DNA of 64,000 bases from Chlamydiales bacterium (GTDB lineage: Bacteria > Chlamydiota > Chlamydiia > Chlamydiales > Rhabdochlamydiaceae), in NCBI GenBank assembly GCA_016185065.1, contig JACPOL010000010.1, forward strand, positions 62,001 to 126,000, in the 5' to 3' direction. This document shows positions 42,778 to 51,398 of the stretch, in pieces (position 1 is the first letter of the stretch; every line of letters starts with the position of its first letter). The notes under the pieces are model-generated. The model saw nothing but the letters and a program-made list of their open reading frames with translations, had not been told where the DNA came from and did not search any database. Made by a program: the position numbers and the translations under genes.

Positions 42778-43292
42778 TAGGAGTAGGCGGAGTTACAGGA
42801 GCAGGTCAGCAGCCTTATGGATTTGGAGCTGGAGCAGGAGCAGGAGTCCAAGATGGCAAAGCAGCGGAAGGTAAAGATGATCTAAAAAACTATGTTTCCG
42901 TAAGCGATACCAACGATCTCCGTCTAGAAGATGGAGGCAGGTACAAGGGAGAGACTGAAATTGTTGGAGCAGCTCGTCTTCCTCACGGAAAAGGATTTTT
43001 AATCTATGCCAATGGAGATCAGTGTGATGGCGCTTTTATATATGGCAGAAAAGAGGGGTTTTGTAAATACACGTGGGTCATGACGGGGGATGTTTATGAG
43101 GGCCAGTTTTTTAATGATAAGCAGACCGAGGGAACCTTGACTTTTGAAGCAGGCAAGAAGAGGTTTGTAGGAACGTTCAAAAATGGAGACCCAGATGTAG
43201 GAGAGCTCTACCCAGATTTTAAAAATAAACCCACCCACAAAGTAAAATATGAGAAGAAGCCGCCAGAAGGCGCCGGCTGCATTCTGTGTTAA
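42774..43292 (+). CDS. MORN-repeat protein with C-terminal CaaX-like box
   Basis: The 172-residue protein has no signal peptide. Residues 1-35 are Gly/Ala-rich, with an AGAGAG tract. Residues 55-145 hold about four MORN-like repeats (GRYKGETEIVGAARLPHGKG, GDVYEGQFFND, KRFVGTFKNGD). The end is Lys-rich (KVKYEKK) followed by GAGCILC. The last four residues, CILC, fit the C-aliphatic-aliphatic-X pattern for host prenylation, and a basic stretch just before it is typical of prenylated membrane proteins. Prenylation inside a host would anchor this protein in host membranes. That is inference, and secretion is not shown. Confidence 0.7.
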   Translation: MIGVGGVTGAGQQPYGFGAGAGAGVQDGKAAEGKDDLKNYVSVSDTNDLRLEDGGRYKGETEIVGAARLPHGKGFLIYANGDQCDGAFIYGRKEGFCKYTWVMTGDVYEGQFFNDKQTEGTLTFEAGKKRFVGTFKNGDPDVGELYPDFKNKPTHKVKYEKKPPEGAGCILC

Positions 43293-43309
43293 CAAAAAAG
43301 GATACGAAT

Positions 43310-43972
43310 ATGAGAGCGATTTTTTTTCTGATTTCACTACTGATGGTTGGAAGCTCTTTTGCAGCGCCGGCTCCTCTTCCTACTTGGAGCGTTGTAAAAA
43401 GCACACATCCTTTTGGTTGGAGTGCAGAGTTTGAATGTACAGAGGGTGAGGTGCGCGTTGGGAAGGTGGTGCGATCTGGGCTTCTCTGCCCGCGCTACTA
43501 CTATGACTTCTACAACTCGATGGGCGAACCAGAAGTTAGAGGAATCACAAGGGCCTTCTCTTGGGGGCTTCTCTTTCCTTGGGGCGTCGAGATCGATCTC
43601 TACGATGGAGATACGGGGATCGGGATGATTGGAGGCAAGTTTTATACGGGCTCTCGCGCCAAATTCGTCTTCTATAATGGTCAAGGAAGAGCGACAGCGG
43701 TGGCCTATCTAAATAGCGAAAAGCTGGAGTTTGTTATCAGCTCGGCAGAGAATGAGGGGATCATCTTGGCGGAACTCACCGGCAAGGCGTTTGGCGATGT
43801 CGGAGTATGGGAGATGAAGCCTTTGAAACCGATTCCGGGAGTCGATCCGCGTGCGCTTAGGATCTTTATCGCCTTCGCTTCCGACTTCCACAACTCTTTC
43901 ATGCCGCCAAAACAGAACATTCAGTATAACAACAACAGCTACAACACCTACAACTCCGGCTCCTCTCGGTAG
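43310..43972 (+). CDS. Exported hypothetical protein, possibly LURP/tubby-like fold
   Basis: The protein is about 220 residues with a clear signal peptide (MRAIFFLISLLMVGSSFA), which decides the start at 43310 rather than 43286. The body alternates short beta strands: EVRGITRAFSWG, VEIDLYDGDTGIGMIGGKF, AKFVFYNGQGRATAVAYL and ILAELTGKAFG. This strand order (residue-modification of a default, charge, turn) recalls LURP-one-related or tubby C-terminal folds, but the match is by eye only. The C terminus is Asn/Tyr/Ser-rich and probably disordered. Confidence 0.5.
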   Translation: MRAIFFLISLLMVGSSFAAPAPLPTWSVVKSTHPFGWSAEFECTEGEVRVGKVVRSGLLCPRYYYDFYNSMGEPEVRGITRAFSWGLLFPWGVEIDLYDGDTGIGMIGGKFYTGSRAKFVFYNGQGRATAVAYLNSEKLEFVISSAENEGIILAELTGKAFGDVGVWEMKPLKPIPGVDPRALRIFIAFASDFHNSFMPPKQNIQYNNNSYNTYNSGSSR

Positions 43973-43983
43973 AATAGGGAAAC

Positions 43984-45678
43984 ATGAAACAGCACGCGGA
44001 AAATAAGAGCTCGTTTTGGGGGGAGTTTGTCCCTAAGTCCTGGCTCTTTTTGAATGGGAACTACTCCTGGAATCTATTCAGGAGCGATCTGCTCGCTGGC
44101 ATCACTGTTGGAGTTGTTGCCCTTCCTCTTGCGATGGCATTTGCGATCGCCTCCGGCGTCTCTCCTGAAAAAGGCTTGTATACTGCGATCATCGCGGGTT
44201 TTTTGATTTCGCTGCTCGGAGGCAGCAGATTTCAGATTGGCGGGCCTACTGGTGCGTTCGTCGTGATTATTTATGGAATTATCGAGAGTAGCGGGTATGA
44301 GGGGCTTGTTATCGCCTCTCTCATCGCAGCCGTGATTCTTCTAATTGCGGCTTTTTCGCGTCTTGGGAGTCTAATTAAATACATCCCCTATCCGCTGGTT
44401 ACAGGATTCACAACGGGGATTGCTGTCATCATCTTCTCGTCGCAGGTTAAGGATTTCTGCGGCCTTAAGATGGCTCAGGTGCCTGCTGATTTCATTCCCA
44501 AATGGCTTGCGATCTTCTCCGCTCTTCCGACGCTCGATTCTACCACCTTTTTAGTCGCATCGGGAACGCTTGCACTCATTGTTTTAATCAGGCGCCTCTT
44601 TCCAATTCTTCCCTGGGGAATCACGGCAGTAGCCATTGCGACCGCAGTTTCGATGGCTTTGAATCTTCCTCTTGAAACGATCGCTTCGCGCTTTGGAGAG
44701 ATTAAACGCGCTCTTCCTCTTCCTGCACTGCCAGACTTTTCGCTACCTCTTTCGAACTGGCACACCCTCATTCCCGACGCCATTACGATCGCTTTTCTGG
44801 CCGGCATTGAATCTCTGCTCTCTGCAGTTGTCGCAGATGGGATGGCGGGCACAAGACACCGATCTAATTGCGAGCTGATGGCGCAGGGGGTAGCAAATAT
44901 CGGCTCAATGCTTTTTGGTGGGATCCCCGCAACAGGAGCAATTGCGCGGACAGCAACAAATGTAAAAACAGGGGGTAAAACCCCCGTTGCGGGAATGATC
45001 CACGCGCTTACCTTGCTCGTGATCGTTCTACTCTTCGCACCGATCGTAAGCCAGATTCCTCTTGCAGCCCTTGCGGCCGTGCTGATGGTGGTTGCGTGGA
45101 ATATGAGCGAGATCGAACACTTTCGTCACCTTTTCAAGGCTCCGGCGGGAGATGTCGCTGTCCTCTTAACAACATTTCTTTTAACTGTGCTGGTTGACTT
45201 GACCGTTGCGGTTGAAGCGGGGATGATTATAGCGCTTTTTCTTTTCATGCGTAGAATGGGAGAGGCCTCTCAGATCGTCTCTCTAACAGCTCTAGATAAA
45301 GAGTATTCTGCTACTAGTGAGAAGTATGATCTAGAAAAGCTGGAGAAAAAACACCTTCCCTCTGGTGTCGAAGTGTATGAGATCACCGGTCCATTTTTCT
45401 TTGGAGTGGCAGATAGCCTCAGAAATGTGCTTACAAACTTCGAGGCGCCACCAAAGGCTTTCATCTTACGCATGCGCAAAGTTCCTGCAATCGATGCATC
45501 TGGCATGCACGCCTTACGCGAATTCTACCACCATTGCAAACGCGACAACACAACTCTTCTCCTCTCCGGGATAAACCCCCGCCTGCTGAATAAACTTAAG
45601 AAGTTTGGCCTTCTAGATCTAATTGGCGAGCAGCATATTTTCTCGCACACCGCAGACGCTATCAAAAGCCTCCATTAA
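43984..45678 (+). CDS. SulP-family anion transporter with STAS domain
   Basis: The 564-residue protein has an SLC26/SulP membrane domain: AGITVGVVALPLAMAFAIASG is the conserved first core helix, QIGGPTGAFVV the half-helix region, and GGIPATGAIARTATNVKTGGKTPVAGMIHA the signature between late helices. A C-terminal STAS domain follows (VEVYEITGPFFFGVADSL, MRKVPAIDASGMHALREF). Such proteins carry sulfate, bicarbonate or dicarboxylates; the substrate cannot be assigned. Its stop overlaps that of the convergent msrA by four bases. Confidence 0.9.
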   Translation: MKQHAENKSSFWGEFVPKSWLFLNGNYSWNLFRSDLLAGITVGVVALPLAMAFAIASGVSPEKGLYTAIIAGFLISLLGGSRFQIGGPTGAFVVIIYGIIESSGYEGLVIASLIAAVILLIAAFSRLGSLIKYIPYPLVTGFTTGIAVIIFSSQVKDFCGLKMAQVPADFIPKWLAIFSALPTLDSTTFLVASGTLALIVLIRRLFPILPWGITAVAIATAVSMALNLPLETIASRFGEIKRALPLPALPDFSLPLSNWHTLIPDAITIAFLAGIESLLSAVVADGMAGTRHRSNCELMAQGVANIGSMLFGGIPATGAIARTATNVKTGGKTPVAGMIHALTLLVIVLLFAPIVSQIPLAALAAVLMVVAWNMSEIEHFRHLFKAPAGDVAVLLTTFLLTVLVDLTVAVEAGMIIALFLFMRRMGEASQIVSLTALDKEYSATSEKYDLEKLEKKHLPSGVEVYEITGPFFFGVADSLRNVLTNFEAPPKAFILRMRKVPAIDASGMHALREFYHHCKRDNTTLLLSGINPRLLNKLKKFGLLDLIGEQHIFSHTADAIKSLH

Positions 45679-46217
45679 GTATCGTGGTTCCAGAGCTGCT
45701 TGAGCCTTTTTTCGCGCCCAGAGCCGCTGCTGTAGAACTTGTACTTTAGAGGGTCCTTCTTATAGTACTCCTGGTGGTACTTCTCTGCAGGATAGAAGGG
45801 TTTAGCAGGTAGAATCTCGACAAGGATGGGGCCCATCTTCTTCTCAGCGGTGAGCTTCTGCTTATAGTTTTCTGCAGCCTTCTGCTGATCTGAGTTTGCG
45901 TAGAAGATGACGGGGCGGTACTGGCTTCCAATGTCGCAGAACTGGCCATCATTTCGCGTCGGATCGATCTGGTGGAAGTAGATGTCTAGCAGCTTCTCGT
46001 AACTCACTTTTGCGGGATCGTAGACGAGTTGAATCGCCTCAACATGGCCCGTGTCGCCTGTTGAGACCTCTTCGTATGAGGGCTTAGCTTTTGATCCGCC
46101 GGTGTATCCCACCGTTGTCGAGATCACACCGGGAACAGAGTCGAAATCGTGCTGCGTGCACCAGAAGCAGCCGCCTGCAAAAATTGCCGTTTCGTGTTCT
46201 TCTTTCTTTTTGCTCAT
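45675..46217 (-). CDS. msrA: Peptide methionine-S-sulfoxide reductase
   Basis: MsrA reduces S-epimer methionine sulfoxide in proteins. The 180-residue product has the catalytic motif GCFWC (C17 and C20), VGYTGG, GHVEAIQLVYDP and the HQIDPTRNDGQFCDIGSQYR-type block. I start at ATG 46217 because AGGAAGAGG lies upstream; the longer frame is basic and unlike the family. It is divergent from msrB, 103 bases away, so both may respond to the same signal. Confidence 0.93.
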   Translation of the reverse strand: MSKKKEEHETAIFAGGCFWCTQHDFDSVPGVISTTVGYTGGSKAKPSYEEVSTGDTGHVEAIQLVYDPAKVSYEKLLDIYFHQIDPTRNDGQFCDIGSQYRPVIFYANSDQQKAAENYKQKLTAEKKMGPILVEILPAKPFYPAEKYHQEYYKKDPLKYKFYSSGSGREKRLKQLWNHDT

Positions 46218-46320
46218 GCCTCTTCCTGATTTTTTTTTATTGATAGTTTTTTTAACGAGTCCCATATTCTGTAAAACTTTTGTATAAACCTATCTCGTAT
46301 AAGGTTTCAAGGAGCCCCTT

Positions 46321-46737
46321 TTGGCAGAAGAGCGTTTTGATGGGAAAAAGGTGATCTTCACCGAGGCTGAATGGAAAGAGCGGCTCACGCCAGAGCAGTT
46401 CAAAGTGCTCAGAAAGGCGGGTACTGAGCGCGCCTACGATAACGCCTATTGCGATCAGAAGCAGAAAGGAACCTATGTGTGCGCCGGTTGTGGCCTTCCT
46501 CTTTACAGCTCTGAAGCGAAGTATGAGTCGGGAACTGGCTGGCCCAGTTTTTTCCGTCCTATCTATCCCGAGAATGTCTCCTACCGCGAAGATAGACACC
46601 TCTTTACCGTGCGCACAGAGGTGATCTGCAGCCGCTGCGACGGACATCTTGGGCACGTGTTTGATGATGGACCTCAACCAACTGGCAAGCGCTACTGCAT
46701 GAACTCGGTCGCGCTGCGATTTTTACCCACGTTATGA
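46321..46737 (+). CDS. msrB: Peptide methionine-R-sulfoxide reductase
   Basis: MsrB reduces the R epimer of methionine sulfoxide. The 138-residue product has zinc-site pairs CAGC and CSRC, SGTGWPSFF, and the catalytic cysteine in KRYCMNSVALRF. It begins with TTG, with AAGGAG seven bases before it; no ATG fits. The stop overlaps the ATG of the next gene by four bases. Confidence 0.93.
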   Translation: MAEERFDGKKVIFTEAEWKERLTPEQFKVLRKAGTERAYDNAYCDQKQKGTYVCAGCGLPLYSSEAKYESGTGWPSFFRPIYPENVSYREDRHLFTVRTEVICSRCDGHLGHVFDDGPQPTGKRYCMNSVALRFLPTL

Positions 46738-47846
46738 GTATTGATTCAAAAAGCGAAACGCTTGTTCGATTAACCCCTCCAAAGCTCACAAGAGAGACTC
46801 TTTTTGGCGAGGTGAGATGCACGCGCCCGATGCGCGAAGGCTGCTTCAATCTCTCTACAGAAGTAAGCGCAGGTAAGAGAGTCGTCCACTGCTACGGCCA
46901 TGGAGGGTCGGGATGGACTACTCTCTTCGGGTCGGTATCGCGCGCAATAGACCTGTTTATAAGAAGTGAGAAGAGATCTCTTCCTCTCCGCGTGGTGGGT
47001 GCGGGATGCATGGGCCTTGTTTCTGCAATTGAGCTGACAAGACGAGGGTATAAAGTCGCAGGCATCACTGCAAAGGAGCTCTACGATACCACCTCTTGGA
47101 AAGCTGCTGGATATTTCGCACTTGTTTCGGTCAAAACGTCTCCCGAAGAGCAGGAGAGTTTAAATGCGATCGGGATTGAAACTTTCAAAACATTTCAAGA
47201 GATTGCTTTAGGCAAGCACCCCTACCTCTCTTCCGACTGCGTTCGCTATCTTCCCGTCTACTGCAGCCAAGATACCGAGGCTGGAGTGGAGGAGCTCGAA
47301 ATTCAAGGGCTCATCCCTCCGCGCGAAGAGGTGACGCTAGATTTTGGAGGCGGCGTGCGCCACCCTCGCTATCTGAAGTACATGACCTACTTCATGGATA
47401 CAACAAAGCTCATGAAGCAGCTCTTTGCAGAGGTAAAAAGAGCTGGCATTCCGATTGAAACTAGAGAGCTCTCCTCGTTTGAAGAGGTGGAAGAAGAGGT
47501 CGTTTTTAACTGCAGCGGGCTTGGAGCGCGCCAGCTTGCAGGGGATCATAAACTTATTCCTGTGCGCGGACATTTTCTACTCTTGAATGAGCTCTCCGGT
47601 AGAGAGCACATGGAGTACATGATCTACACAGTAGTTGAGCAGGCAGGAAGAAAAGAGTATATCTACCTCTTTCCAAAAGCTGCCGCCGTCAGCGTCAGCG
47701 ATCCCGAAGGAGCGCCCTGTTTTAGCGCGCTCGGCGGCACCTTCATCTCTCCTGTAGACCAGCTCTCTGAGCGAGAGCTTGCAGAGCTAGACGAGCGAGA
47801 GTTTGAGAAGCTACTCACCCGCAGCATTCGATTTTTTTACGGCTAG
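46734..47846 (+). CDS. D-amino-acid-oxidase-like FAD protein with permuted motif order
   Basis: The 370-residue protein contains both ends of the D-amino-acid oxidase fold, but in exchanged order. The block normally found at the C terminus comes first: R31-P-M-R, then VVHCYGHGGSGWTTLFG at about 50-66. The FAD-binding Rossmann motif LRVVGAGCMGLVSAIEL, normally N-terminal, starts at residue 85. No second GHGG motif occurs near the real C terminus. So this looks like a circular permutation. It is coupled to msrB (ATGA). The substrate is unknown. A recombination or a correctly folded permuted enzyme are both possible; the frame is intact. Confidence 0.7.
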   Translation: MSIDSKSETLVRLTPPKLTRETLFGEVRCTRPMREGCFNLSTEVSAGKRVVHCYGHGGSGWTTLFGSVSRAIDLFIRSEKRSLPLRVVGAGCMGLVSAIELTRRGYKVAGITAKELYDTTSWKAAGYFALVSVKTSPEEQESLNAIGIETFKTFQEIALGKHPYLSSDCVRYLPVYCSQDTEAGVEELEIQGLIPPREEVTLDFGGGVRHPRYLKYMTYFMDTTKLMKQLFAEVKRAGIPIETRELSSFEEVEEEVVFNCSGLGARQLAGDHKLIPVRGHFLLLNELSGREHMEYMIYTVVEQAGRKEYIYLFPKAAAVSVSDPEGAPCFSALGGTFISPVDQLSERELAELDEREFEKLLTRSIRFFYG

Positions 47847-47848
47847 GG

Positions 47849-48400
47849 TTAGTGCATGCAGAAAATAAGAGCTCCTTTTCTAGGCATGGTTGCTGAAACG
47901 GCCGAATTGTTAAGTGGATCCAAATTCGTGCAATTAGCCTGCATGTCAGCTTCATCACCAAAATAAGATTCGATCGCCTTTTCAATATTTTTTACTGTTT
48001 TCTCGTCGTCCGTAGTGCAACTTCCTCCGCCGATAAGATAGAGATTCGCCTTTTTTAGGATCTTCTCGCCCGCTAAGAGCGCAGTTACTTGTCTTGTTGT
48101 TGTCCCTTGAGAAATACGGAAGGCGAAGAGGCGGTCCGTTTTGTCGGATACTCTTTCTAACCCAAAAAGAGTGATTGAGCGCTCCATTCCCTTCACCGTG
48201 ATGGAGGGGCCCATGGTCGTGCCACTCGTTTCGATGATGCACACATCCTTATCGCCTTTTGCGTACGCCTTTTCAAACGCTTCGAAAGAGACTTCCTCGG
48301 CCATCGGTGTAGCCATATCGAATAGTGATAATCCTGCCCCAGCGGCGCCTGCTCCCGCGCCTGCTCCTGCGCCACCACCAACTCTGTATGTGGTCGTCAT
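47849..48400 (-). CDS. Hypothetical protein with Gly/Ala-rich N terminus
   Basis: The 183-residue protein begins MTTTYRVGGGAGAGAGAGAA, a tract also seen in three other nearby proteins. A compact domain follows (DVCIIETSGTTMGPSITVKGM, LFGLERVSDKTDRLFAFRIS, LYLIGGGSCTTDDEK) that I cannot identify. There is no signal peptide. The stop lies two bases from that of the oxidase-like gene. Candidate effector by composition and neighbourhood only. Confidence 0.5.
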   Translation of the reverse strand: MTTTYRVGGGAGAGAGAGAAGAGLSLFDMATPMAEEVSFEAFEKAYAKGDKDVCIIETSGTTMGPSITVKGMERSITLFGLERVSDKTDRLFAFRISQGTTTRQVTALLAGEKILKKANLYLIGGGSCTTDDEKTVKNIEKAIESYFGDEADMQANCTNLDPLNNSAVSATMPRKGALIFCMH

Positions 48401-48470
48401 CTCGTTAACTCCATTTTGAGATTAAAAAAGGAAGAGAGTATATTGACCAGCTACAATAAGGGATAGGTTC

Positions 48471-49715
48471 ATGAGAGTTGCGATTGTCGATCACGTCGTG
48501 AACTATGGCGGCGGAAGTAGAGTTTTGCGCTGCCTTCTACCCGCAATACGCGAGCTCCGCCCAGATTGGGAGCTCCACTTCTATGGAAATCGGGCGGCTC
48601 TCATGCGCGATGGCTTAGCAGAGGAGTTTGAAGCGCTAGGCATCAAGGTCAAGTTTTTAAAATCCGCAAAATTTGCCAACGCAAAGATCTTTTCAAAAGT
48701 TAGAGGAGGAAAGGCGCTTATTGCTCTCATGCAGAAGCGGTATGAGCGGGCGCTCTCTCTTCTTCCCCTATATTTTTCAGGGGCGATCCATAAAGAGTAT
48801 GAGCAGATCGCAAAAGAGTATGATCTTCTCTTCTGTACATGGCCCTATTTTGCACGAGCTCCTCAGGTTAAAATCCCCGTAGTTGCGATCTTCCACGACT
48901 TCAACTTCCGCTACTACTTTAATGGCACCGCGCTGCACCCCTCGCATTTTAAGTTTCTTCAAGAGGAGATTCCGCGCTGGCTGAGGGTCGCAAATCCGGT
49001 TGTATCAACCCACTTCATGAAGGCGGAGCTCGAGAAGTTCTATCCTGAATTTAGTGGTAGAGCAGAGGTCATACACCTCTCTTCTCTGGGAGCTGAAACA
49101 GAGATCTCGCAGTCCGAGGCGGAAAAAGTGGTGAAAGAGATGGGAATCTCCGGTCCCTACCTGCTCTATCCAACAAATACCAGTCCGCACAAGAATCTCG
49201 GAAGCCTGATTGGCGCATTCCATCTTCTTCATCAGAAGCATCCCGAGCTAAAGCTCGTGTTTGCGGGCTATGGAACTGAGAGTGTAAACGGAAGAGCGGG
49301 CCTTCTGGGCTTAGAGGTGGGGGATGAGAATCGGAATGTGATCGGGTTTGGCTACGTCTCCAATCTGCAGATGGATGCGCTCATCCAGTGCGCAACTCTT
49401 GTGGTGTCGACCTCTCTTTATGAGGCGGGCTGCGGACCGGGTCTCGATGCGTGGCAGCGCGCAGTTCCCGTTGCGATGTCCGATATTCCTCCTTTTACGG
49501 AGCACATGGAGGTGCAGGGTGTAAAAGCCGCTCTCTTCAATCCCCGCTCCTCACCCGATATCGCAGAAAAGATAGACGCACTTCTCAGCAATCCCCAGAA
49601 GGCTGCAGAAGAGGCGCTTCTCTCGCAAGCTAGACTCTCAGCATACGACTGGAAGAGCGTTGCGCAGAAATACATCAATCTATTTGAGAAGTCCTATGCA
49701 CATTCCCGTTTATAA
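48471..49715 (+). CDS. Glycosyltransferase family 4 (GT-B) enzyme
   Basis: The 414-residue protein has the GT4 outline. The N-terminal NYGGGSRVLRCLLPA is the Gly-rich acceptor-domain loop. The donor domain has PYLLYPTNTSPHKNLGSLIGAF (the KN motif), LKLVFAGYG, and an acidic SLYEAGCGPGLDAW (the E-x7-E region, here EAGCGPGLD). It transfers a sugar from a nucleotide donor to an unknown glycan. It heads a three-gene operon with the aminotransferase and the acyltransferase, overlapping the former by 20 bases. Confidence 0.88.
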   Translation: MRVAIVDHVVNYGGGSRVLRCLLPAIRELRPDWELHFYGNRAALMRDGLAEEFEALGIKVKFLKSAKFANAKIFSKVRGGKALIALMQKRYERALSLLPLYFSGAIHKEYEQIAKEYDLLFCTWPYFARAPQVKIPVVAIFHDFNFRYYFNGTALHPSHFKFLQEEIPRWLRVANPVVSTHFMKAELEKFYPEFSGRAEVIHLSSLGAETEISQSEAEKVVKEMGISGPYLLYPTNTSPHKNLGSLIGAFHLLHQKHPELKLVFAGYGTESVNGRAGLLGLEVGDENRNVIGFGYVSNLQMDALIQCATLVVSTSLYEAGCGPGLDAWQRAVPVAMSDIPPFTEHMEVQGVKAALFNPRSSPDIAEKIDALLSNPQKAAEEALLSQARLSAYDWKSVAQKYINLFEKSYAHSRL

Positions 49716-50829
49716 GCCCTACTTCTGCGGGAGAGAGCGCGTCTACGTAAATGAGTGTTTAGATTCGACCTGGATCTCCTCAAAAGGGGTCTTTATCGAA
49801 AGGTTCGAAGAGCAGTTTCGTAAGTTTGTCGATGCGCGCTACGCCGCATCTGTTTGCAATGGAACGGTGGCTCTTCACCTCGCTCTCCTCGCTTTAGGAA
49901 TAGGCCCAGGTGATGAGGTGATCGTCCCCACGCTTACTTATGTCGCTTCTGTCAATGCGATCTCCTACGTCGGAGCGACTCCCGTCTTTGTCGACTCACG
50001 CGCGAGCGACTGGCAGATCGACCCTGAAGATGTGAAGCGAAAGATCACCTCAAAGACGCGAGGGATCATCGCTGTTCACCTCTATGGCCATCCATGCGAT
50101 CTCGATGCATTAAAAGAGATTGCAGATGAGCATGGTCTATTTCTGGTAGAGGATTGCGCAGAGGCATTTGGCACATTTTTTAAAGGATGCCACGTCGGCA
50201 GCCATGCGGACATGTCCACCTACAGCTTCTTTGGAAATAAGACGATTACAACCGGTGAAGGGGGAATGGTCACAACGAATGATGAGGCCCTCTTTCAGAA
50301 GATCGCAATGTTAAAGAATCAGGGAAATTCACGGGCTCGCACCTACTGGCACGAGATGGTTGGATACAACTACCGGATGACAAACCTCGCAGCTGCTGTG
50401 GGCCTTGCGCAGATTGAGAAGGCAGCAGAGATCCTTCGAAAGAAGAGAGCTCTTGCTGCAGCATATGCAGAGAAGCTAAAGGGCCTTCCTCTTCTCTTGC
50501 ACGCAGAGAGTCCAGACTGCTTACACTCCTACTGGATGATCTCAATTCTAGTTGAAGAGCGGGGCCTTCGCGACCCTCTGCGCGATTTTCTCGCAGCTCA
50601 AGAGATAGAGACCCGCCCCTTCTTCCATCCCATTCACAAGCTTCCGATGTATGAGGGAGGCGGCAAGCAGTTTCCTGTTGCTGAAGATCTCTCTTCAAGA
50701 GGGATTAACCTACCCAGTTTCCCAGAACTTTCAACACAAGAGATGGAGTACATTTGCGCGCAGATCAAGAGTTTTTACTCCCAGACGAGATCCTCATTTT
50801 TGGTTGCGGCGGCCACGCACGAAGCGTAG
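49696..50829 (+). CDS. DegT/DnrJ/EryC1-family sugar aminotransferase
   Basis: This PLP enzyme makes amino sugars from nucleotide keto-sugars. The 377-residue product has TWISSKGVFIERFEEQF, NGTVALHLALLALGIGPGDEVIVPTLTY in outline, VEDCAEAFG and the PLP lysine K182 in FFGNKTITTGEGGM. I start it at ATG 49696, where MHIPVYKPYF fits the family; the frame to 49660 lies inside the GT4 gene. The sugar is unknown. Together with the acetyltransferase downstream it suggests an N-acylated amino sugar such as a perosamine or bacillosamine derivative (inference). Confidence 0.9.
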   Translation: MHIPVYKPYFCGRERVYVNECLDSTWISSKGVFIERFEEQFRKFVDARYAASVCNGTVALHLALLALGIGPGDEVIVPTLTYVASVNAISYVGATPVFVDSRASDWQIDPEDVKRKITSKTRGIIAVHLYGHPCDLDALKEIADEHGLFLVEDCAEAFGTFFKGCHVGSHADMSTYSFFGNKTITTGEGGMVTTNDEALFQKIAMLKNQGNSRARTYWHEMVGYNYRMTNLAAAVGLAQIEKAAEILRKKRALAAAYAEKLKGLPLLLHAESPDCLHSYWMISILVEERGLRDPLRDFLAAQEIETRPFFHPIHKLPMYEGGGKQFPVAEDLSSRGINLPSFPELSTQEMEYICAQIKSFYSQTRSSFLVAAATHEA

Positions 50830-51398
50830 CCGATATCATCCTGGCAGCTGCACCGCATACAAAAATTCTCTTCTTTGATGAGGGAGGAGAGCCCGGAGAG
50901 AGAGTCCTCGGTTTTCCCGTGCTCTCAACACTGCCCGGGGGAAGAGGAGCTTGTATTCTTGCACTTGGAGATAACAAGCGCCGGGAGGAGCTCTGGAAGA
51001 GCTTACAGGGAGAGTCGTGGATCCGTGTGATCGCACCATCCTCTCATAGAGGACACCTTTCAGAGATCGGCAGGGGATGTTTTGTTGGGAGCTTTGCGCA
51101 TATCGGTCCCGAGGCCAGAATTGGCGAGAATACGATTATTAACACCGGAGCGATCATCGAGCATGAGGTTGTAATCGGCTCTCACTCGCACGTTGCGCCA
51201 AATGCCACAATTGCGGGGCGTTCGCAGATTGGCGACCGCGTTTTTATCGGAGCAGGAGCTACCGTAAGGGATTCTGTGAAGATAGGCTCCGATGTGATCA
51301 TCGGAGCGGGAGCGGTTGTTGTTAAGAACCTGCTTGAGCCGGGGTGTTATGTAGGTCTTCCAGCACAAGCTCTGGAGAGGGTGCAGGTGCGACTGTAG
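50754..51398 (+). CDS. NeuD/PglD-like sugar O- or N-acyltransferase
   Basis: The 214-residue protein combines a short Rossmann-like N-terminal domain (ILIFGCGGHARSVADIIL) with a left-handed beta-helix C-terminal domain (GCFVGSFAHIGPEARIGENT onward; H in IIEHEVVIG is in the usual active-site place). This is the architecture of PglD and NeuD acyltransferases, which use acetyl-CoA on amino sugars made by a DegT-type enzyme, as encoded just upstream. It starts with TTG at 50754 and overlaps the aminotransferase by 76 bases, a long but plausible overlap. Its end overlaps a convergent gene by 77 bases. Confidence 0.85.
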   Translation: MRADQEFLLPDEILIFGCGGHARSVADIILAAAPHTKILFFDEGGEPGERVLGFPVLSTLPGGRGACILALGDNKRREELWKSLQGESWIRVIAPSSHRGHLSEIGRGCFVGSFAHIGPEARIGENTIINTGAIIEHEVVIGSHSHVAPNATIAGRSQIGDRVFIGAGATVRDSVKIGSDVIIGAGAVVVKNLLEPGCYVGLPAQALERVQVRL

